Assembly: GCF_013426735.1 (NCBI RefSeq)
Contig: NZ_AP023274.1
Span: 310,001 to 374,000, forward strand
Reading direction: 5' to 3'
Length of the DNA stretch: 64,000 nt
Source: Agrobacterium vitis
GTDB taxonomy: Bacteria > Pseudomonadota > Alphaproteobacteria > Rhizobiales > Rhizobiaceae
This document shows positions 61,837 to 64,000 of the stretch, one piece after another. The translations under genes and the position numbers were made by a program. The notes under the pieces were generated by a model, which was not told the origin of the DNA, ran no database searches, and saw nothing but the letters and a program-made list of their open reading frames with translations. Position 1 is the first letter of the stretch; the number at the start of each line of letters is the position of its first letter.

Positions 61837-63188
61837 CCATCACAATTGCCGCCGCAGCGAAGGCTGCTTCGCCTTTCCGCATCGCCATTGTCGGTGCAGG
61901 CCCAAGCGGCTTCTACGCCGCCGAAGCTCTGTTGAGAGCGCCGATCAACATTCAAGTCGACATGTTCGAGCGGCTGCCGGTGCCCTATGGCCTGGTGCGG
62001 TTCGGCGTGGCGCCGGATCATCCGAAATTGAAACAGGTGACCGCCGTATTCGATCGTATTGCCAGCATGCCCGGCTTCCGCTTTGTCGGCGGGATCGACG
62101 TGGGGATCGACGTGACGATAGACACGCTGTTTGACTGCTATCATGCCGTCATTCTTGCGACGGGTGCTGCGTTAGGTCGAAAGATGGGTATTCCTGGCGA
62201 GAGCCTGCCGGGAAGCCACCAGGCTAGCGATTTCGTCGGCTGGTATAACGGTCACCCTGACTATCGCGATTGCTGCTTCGACCTCTCCGGTGAGCGTGCG
62301 GTGATTGTCGGACATGGAAATGTCGCTCTCGATATTGCCCGCATCCTGCTGAAGACGACCGACGAGTTGCGTCATAGCGACATCGCGGCCCATGCGCTGG
62401 AGGCCTTAGCCGAAAGCAAGATCCGCGAGGTGCAGGTCGTCGGGCGTCGTGGCCTGCTCGAAACGCGCTTTTCGGCCAAGGAATTGCAGGAGTTCAGCAT
62501 GCTCTCGGACTGCGACCCCGTCCTTGATCCGGACGATCCGGTGCCGGATGTCGCCGCTTTGCCTGATGGCATTGACGCTGAGAAAAGGGCAGCTGTCAGC
62601 ATGCTGGCATCGTTCTCGACGCAGATCTCGGATCGGAAGCGGTGTTGCGTGTTCCGGTTCCATCTGCAGCCGCACGCTATCGAGGGAAGAGAGCGGGTTG
62701 AGCGGATGGTATTCAGCCGAGGCTCCAGCCTATCCGGCGATAGGTCTATGCCGGTTTCCATCGACTGCGGTCTCGTATTTTCCAGCATCGGCAGACGGTC
62801 TGCGCCCGTTCCGGGCGTTGCCTATGACGAGGCGAGGGGCGTTCATGCCAATGTAGCAGGACGAGGCCCTCATCAAGCGACCTATGTTTGTGGGTGGAGC
62901 AAGCGCGGCCCACAAGGCACGATTGGTACCAACAGGGCATGCGCAGTCGAAACAGTGCAGCATGTTCTTGCCGATATTTCCAGCAATGATCATCGCGTGC
63001 TCGCGGATGCCGATGCCTTGATCGCAAGGCTGGCCGGTAAGCATGGTGTCCACATCGATTTCGCGTCGTGGCAGGCTATCGATGCTGCGGAATTGGAGCA
63101 AGGCCGTCTTGCTGGAAAGCCCCGAGAAAAATTTTTGTCTGTCGACCAGATGATTTCTGTCGTCACAAAGAGGCGCACAGCATGCTGA
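61833..63188 (+). CDS. ferredoxin-NADP+ reductase (adrenodoxin reductase/FprA type)
   Basis: The protein has 451 residues. FAD loop [38 protein letters not shown] (family signature), [15 protein letters not shown], the NADP loop [18 protein letters not shown], and [19 protein letters not shown] near the C-terminus. It moves electrons between NADPH and the neighbouring ferredoxin. With the molybdoenzyme the net direction could be NADPH-driven reduction of a substrate, or substrate oxidation feeding NADP+. Confidence 0.92.
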   Translation: MTITIAAAAKAASPFRIAIVGAGPSGFYAAEALLRAPINIQVDMFERLPVPYGLVRFGVAPDHPKLKQVTAVFDRIASMPGFRFVGGIDVGIDVTIDTLFDCYHAVILATGAALGRKMGIPGESLPGSHQASDFVGWYNGHPDYRDCCFDLSGERAVIVGHGNVALDIARILLKTTDELRHSDIAAHALEALAESKIREVQVVGRRGLLETRFSAKELQEFSMLSDCDPVLDPDDPVPDVAALPDGIDAEKRAAVSMLASFSTQISDRKRCCVFRFHLQPHAIEGRERVERMVFSRGSSLSGDRSMPVSIDCGLVFSSIGRRSAPVPGVAYDEARGVHANVAGRGPHQATYVCGWSKRGPQGTIGTNRACAVETVQHVLADISSNDHRVLADADALIARLAGKHGVHIDFASWQAIDAAELEQGRLAGKPREKFLSVDQMISVVTKRRTAC

Positions 63189-63538
63189 CCCGCGGGACTG
63201 CCTTGCCTTCGTGTGGTCTGATCGACCGGTTCGGTCGCCGCGTAACTTATCTACGTCTTTCAGTGACCGATCGTTGCGATCTACGCTGCATGTATTGCAT
63301 GCCGGAAAACATGACATTCATGCCGAAGCGTGATGTGCTGTCGATTGATGAGCTGGAACGTCTTGCGGTTGCCTTCATCCGATCCGGCGTCACGCGGATC
63401 CGTCTCACGGGTGGTGAACCTCTCGTTCGTAAGGGTATCATCGACTTAATCCGCTCGTTGGGACGCAATTTGCAAGGCGGTCCGCTACAAGAACTGACAT
63501 TGACGACGAACGGCACTCAGCTTGCTCTGATGATGTAA
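63182..63538 (+). pseudogene. moaA: moaA (GTP 3',8-cyclase), truncated after about 110 residues
   Basis: It starts with [31 protein letters not shown], containing the radical SAM C-X3-C-X2-C motif, then [19 protein letters not shown] and [11 protein letters not shown], all MoaA-specific. It stops at LMM at 118 residues, whereas MoaA is normally about 330 and needs a C-terminal second cluster. The truncation point lies inside the inverted repeat at 63524-63614. The start overlaps the reductase stop (ATGCTGA), so it was part of this operon, presumably supplying molybdenum cofactor. Confidence 0.88.
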
Positions 63539-63614
63539 CCGCCCTCCGACGACCTCAATGTGCGAAGGTGGGTCTCCATGGGTCCACACAGGAGAGCGGT
63601 TACATCATCAGAGC
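63524..63614. repeat. 23-bp inverted repeat (one mismatch) around a 45-bp spacer, truncating moaA
   Basis: Left arm 63524-63546 (starting GCTCTGATGATGTAACCG) and right arm 63592-63614 are complementary with one mismatch. The minus strand leading into the right arm reads LLRRKYQALIDKAIYLALMM then stop, the same LALMM-stop that now ends moaA. This looks like two facing ends of a mobile element left after a rearrangement. Confidence 0.6.
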
Positions 63615-63867
63615 CAGATAGATCGCCTTGTCAATCAAAGCTTGATATTTACGCCGAAGCAACGATCGCATGCTGTGCTCGGTTAAGGCGACGCCACCTT
63701 TCTCAGATTGTAAATTAAGGCGACGCGACCCCGGATTTTACCGCCATAAAAGGGTGTTCATTGAAACGATAGAGAGAATTTTTCGCTTACATTTTATGCG
63801 ACATTCGCCGCCGACTAAAAAATAGTCTTATGGTTGCTTGACAAAAAGTGCAGGGTTATGTGAACTT

Positions 63868-63896
63868 TGTAAAGCGTTTTACTAAACCGCTTTACA
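63868..63896. promoter_or_regulatory. LacI-type operator candidate (TGTAAAGCG-N11-CGCTTTACA)
   Basis: Perfect 9-bp arms end nine bases before the LacI-family ATG. The CG-centred TAAAGCG/CGCTTTA halves are typical of LacI/GalR operators, so autoregulation is likely. A TTGACA hexamer lies about 30 bases upstream. Confidence 0.55.
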
Positions 63897-63904
63897 GGGT
63901 GGAT

Positions 63905-64000
63905 ATGGTCAAGGAACGGGTCACTGGGCTAAAGGATGTTGCCGCCGCCGCTGGCGTGTCGGTGACCACCGTGTCGCGCATGCTGAATGGCTCGCTTGAT
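63905..64000 (+). CDS. LacI-family transcriptional regulator, N-terminus only
   Basis: The 32 visible codons read VTGLKDVAAAAGVSVTTVSRMLNG, the LacI HTH (KDVA--AGVS-TTVSR-LN). The rest lies beyond the right edge. The ATG at 63905 is directly downstream of the palindrome 63868-63896. Confidence 0.88.
   Translation, partial: MVKERVTGLKDVAAAAGVSVTTVSRMLNGSLD

Noticed and set aside
1..64000. CRISPR array
   Set aside because: No series of regularly spaced identical repeats was seen, only inverted repeats and IS ends.
1..64000. tRNA or rRNA genes
   Set aside because: No cloverleaf-like segment with GTTCRANNC arms and CCA end, and no rRNA signature stretches were found by reading. A tRNA search program was not available.

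Overview
The window looks like an accessory region (plasmid, chromid or genomic island) of an alphaproteobacterium of the Rhizobiales, of Rhizobium/Agrobacterium or Brucella/Ochrobactrum type. The basis is its moderately high GC, the rhizobial regulator mix (GntR/FCD, AraC, MarR, LysR, LacI, MerR-XRE-cupin), a GTTC-N7-GTTC SOS box and the insertion-sequence families present. No rRNA, tRNA, CRISPR, origin or phage module was seen.

Layout. 0-2.2 kb: a DHDPS/NAL-type aldolase (cut by the window edge) overlapping a GntR regulator, divergent from a close paralogue of that regulator. 2.3-6 kb: IS5 (IS903- and IS427-type) and IS6 remnants around a LysR gene. 6-8.7 kb: a two-gene DNA-repair operon (radical SAM protein plus a UdgX-type uracil-DNA glycosylase fusion) with a LexA box on its promoter, divergent from a small gene and an AbiEii-type nucleotidyltransferase. 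10.3-12.5 kb: a GABA-type aminotransferase and a divergent MerR-XRE-cupin regulator. 13-23 kb: a leucine/isovalerate-type cluster (HMG-CoA lyase, biotin-dependent carboxylase alpha and beta, hydratase), an AraC regulator, an acyl-CoA ligase and an aldehyde dehydrogenase. 23.7-28.4 kb: a CYP199-like P450 split by an intact IS3-family element, with its ferredoxin, ferredoxin reductase and MarR regulator. 28.7-37.3 kb: an OprB-like porin, an MFS transporter and MarR on one side, and an FAD oxidase / Fe-S / FAD oxidase operon on the other. The MarR protein sits between two promoters that share one palindrome. 37.4-40 kb: IS481 debris and a frameshifted RraA/CHA-aldolase-like gene. 40-45 kb: a sigma54-controlled module (AcoR-like activator, Zn-dependent alcohol dehydrogenase, SnoaL-FMO flavoprotein) between two direct copies of a repeat. 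45.4-48.7 kb: a TPR regulator and a c-type heme protein. 49-54.8 kb: a chemoreceptor gene split by IS630 and a GGDEF-EAL gene split by IS66. 55-64 kb: a nitroalkane-oxidase-like flavoenzyme, two AraC regulators, a molybdopterin oxidoreductase with ferredoxin and ferredoxin-NADP reductase, a truncated moaA, and the start of a LacI regulator.

Overall this is a catabolic archive. Many small substrate-specific operons each have their own regulator, and there has been heavy insertion-sequence traffic. Three insertions (IS3 in the P450, IS66 in GGDEF-EAL, IS630 in the chemoreceptor) can be resolved to the base. For the first two, removing the element and one target duplication restores the reading frame.

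Two cross-cutting themes are less expected. First, several operons begin with a short ORF that has a very strong Shine-Dalgarno sequence and overlaps or abuts the first enzyme gene (P450, acyl-CoA ligase, FAD oxidase, MFS transporter, nitroalkane-oxidase-like gene). Second, long near-perfect palindromes occur between genes, and shorter palindromic inserts of about 40 nt sit inside two transposase genes.
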